Source: Phycisphaerae bacterium (GTDB lineage: Bacteria; Planctomycetota; Phycisphaerae; UBA1845; Fen-1342). From it: DNA of 64,000 bases. Below, one piece after another: positions 63,771 to 64,000 of this stretch. Both the position numbers and the translations under genes were made by a program. The DNA is taken from the NCBI GenBank assembly GCA_017999985.1, contig JAGNKU010000007.1, positions 62,001-126,000 on the forward strand, written 5' to 3'. The notes under the pieces are model-generated. The model worked only from the letters and a program-made list of their open reading frames with translations. It was not told the origin of the DNA and did no database searches. Every line of letters begins with the position of its first letter. Within the stretch, counting starts at the first letter, position 1.

Positions 63771-63835
63771 TCTACGCGTCGGCGCTCCGTCCCAAGGCTC
63801 CGAGCTCAAGTTCCGTGGCTGAACCCGAGCACCAA

Positions 63836-63908
63836 GAACTGACGACTGCCGACTGAAAACTGACAACTGATAACTGCCGACTGAGAACTGACAACTGACG
63901 ACTGACCA
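63836..63908. repeat. Tandem AACTGACAACTG-type repeats
   Basis: Nine or so copies of a 6-8 nt unit (ACTGACA, ACTGCCG, ACTGAAA, ACTGATA) follow one another. Read on the minus strand they encode repeated S, V and Q residues, as commonly seen in spurious frames of such repeats. Confidence 0.75.
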
Positions 63909-63921
63909 CGCCACCACCCCC

Positions 63922-64000
63922 CTACTCGTCATACCGGGCATTGAAGTACGACACTTCGCGCTGCCCGATGATCTCCGGCCGGCCGGTGCCCGGGAGCACA
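63922..64000 (-). CDS. 3' end of an unidentified gene (partial, runs off the window)
   Basis: On the minus strand a frame with protein-like text (LPGTGRPEIIGQ, then REVSYFNARYDE) ends at the TAG at 63922-63924. Only about 25 residues are visible. The composition is unlike the neighbouring repeat DNA and looks like a genuine C-terminus. I do not recognise the family. The gene would lie upstream of tsaB on the same strand, separated by the repeat block. Confidence 0.5.
   Translation of the reverse strand, partial: VLPGTGRPEIIGQREVSYFNARYDE

Noticed and set aside
63836-63908. A CRISPR array
   Set aside because: The repeat unit is only 6-8 nt with no unique spacers, and no cas genes are near.

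Overview
The window is about 64 kb of very GC-rich (roughly two thirds G+C), gene-dense chromosomal DNA from a diderm bacterium. BamA/Omp85, lipoboxes, MurJ and secretin-like STN sequence point to a Gram-negative envelope. Several traits together suggest Planctomycetota, perhaps a Phycisphaerae-like lineage: a 23S-5S rRNA operon with no 16S gene, a pseudopilin-like protein with a planctomycete-style C-terminus, two PEP-CTERM proteins, a DUF2934 protein and many short dispersed palindromes. The phylum is an inference; the 23S gene at 41858-44711 would settle it.

Layout. 1-9100: cinA and ygfZ (divergent), a tRNA with a UAA anticodon, a NifU-like scaffold, a pseudopilin, then minus-strand clpX, a SHOCT-like membrane protein, an STN-domain protein, an alkaline-phosphatase-superfamily protein and a SirB1-like protein. 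9290-16700: HEAT-repeat and M1 aminopeptidase genes, a PQQ-type sugar dehydrogenase-like lipoprotein, DUF2934 and a sugar phosphate isomerase-like protein. 16800-21900: tRNA(CAU), a DUF4139 protein, yjbQ, an endonuclease/exonuclease/phosphatase lipoprotein and mutM. 21800-40040: a large envelope and polysaccharide region with two GT39-like membrane proteins, an asparagine synthetase, a FliN-like protein, murJ and a tight minus-strand cluster (NAD-epimerase, methyltransferase-GT2 fusion, DegT aminotransferase, two methyltransferases, gmd, GT39). It ends with a GH13 amylase and a Maf/DUF115 protein.

40369-45460: two tandem paralogous small proteins of unknown family precede an rRNA operon read on the minus strand: promoter, tRNA-Ile, tRNA-Ala, 23S, 5S, terminator. 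No 16S lies upstream; bamA begins there instead. 45600-64000: bamA, a class I glutamine amidotransferase, a methyltransferase, a PEP-CTERM protein, alaS, tRNA-Ser, a P2-type ATPase with a universal stress protein, a membrane protein, a second PEP-CTERM protein, ftcD, tsaB and the 3' end of an unidentified gene.

Three themes cut across the window. (1) Several genes lack a Shine-Dalgarno sequence and have a -10-like hexamer exactly 6-7 nt before the start codon, suggesting leaderless mRNAs (mutM, tsaB, asnB, murJ, the amylase, a HEAT protein, the Maf protein). (2) Short palindromic or tandem repeats are scattered between genes and also sit in frame inside alaS and tsaB. (3) Small unfamiliar coding units occur around the rRNA operon: the paralogous pair and a possible miniature membrane protein in the tRNA spacer.
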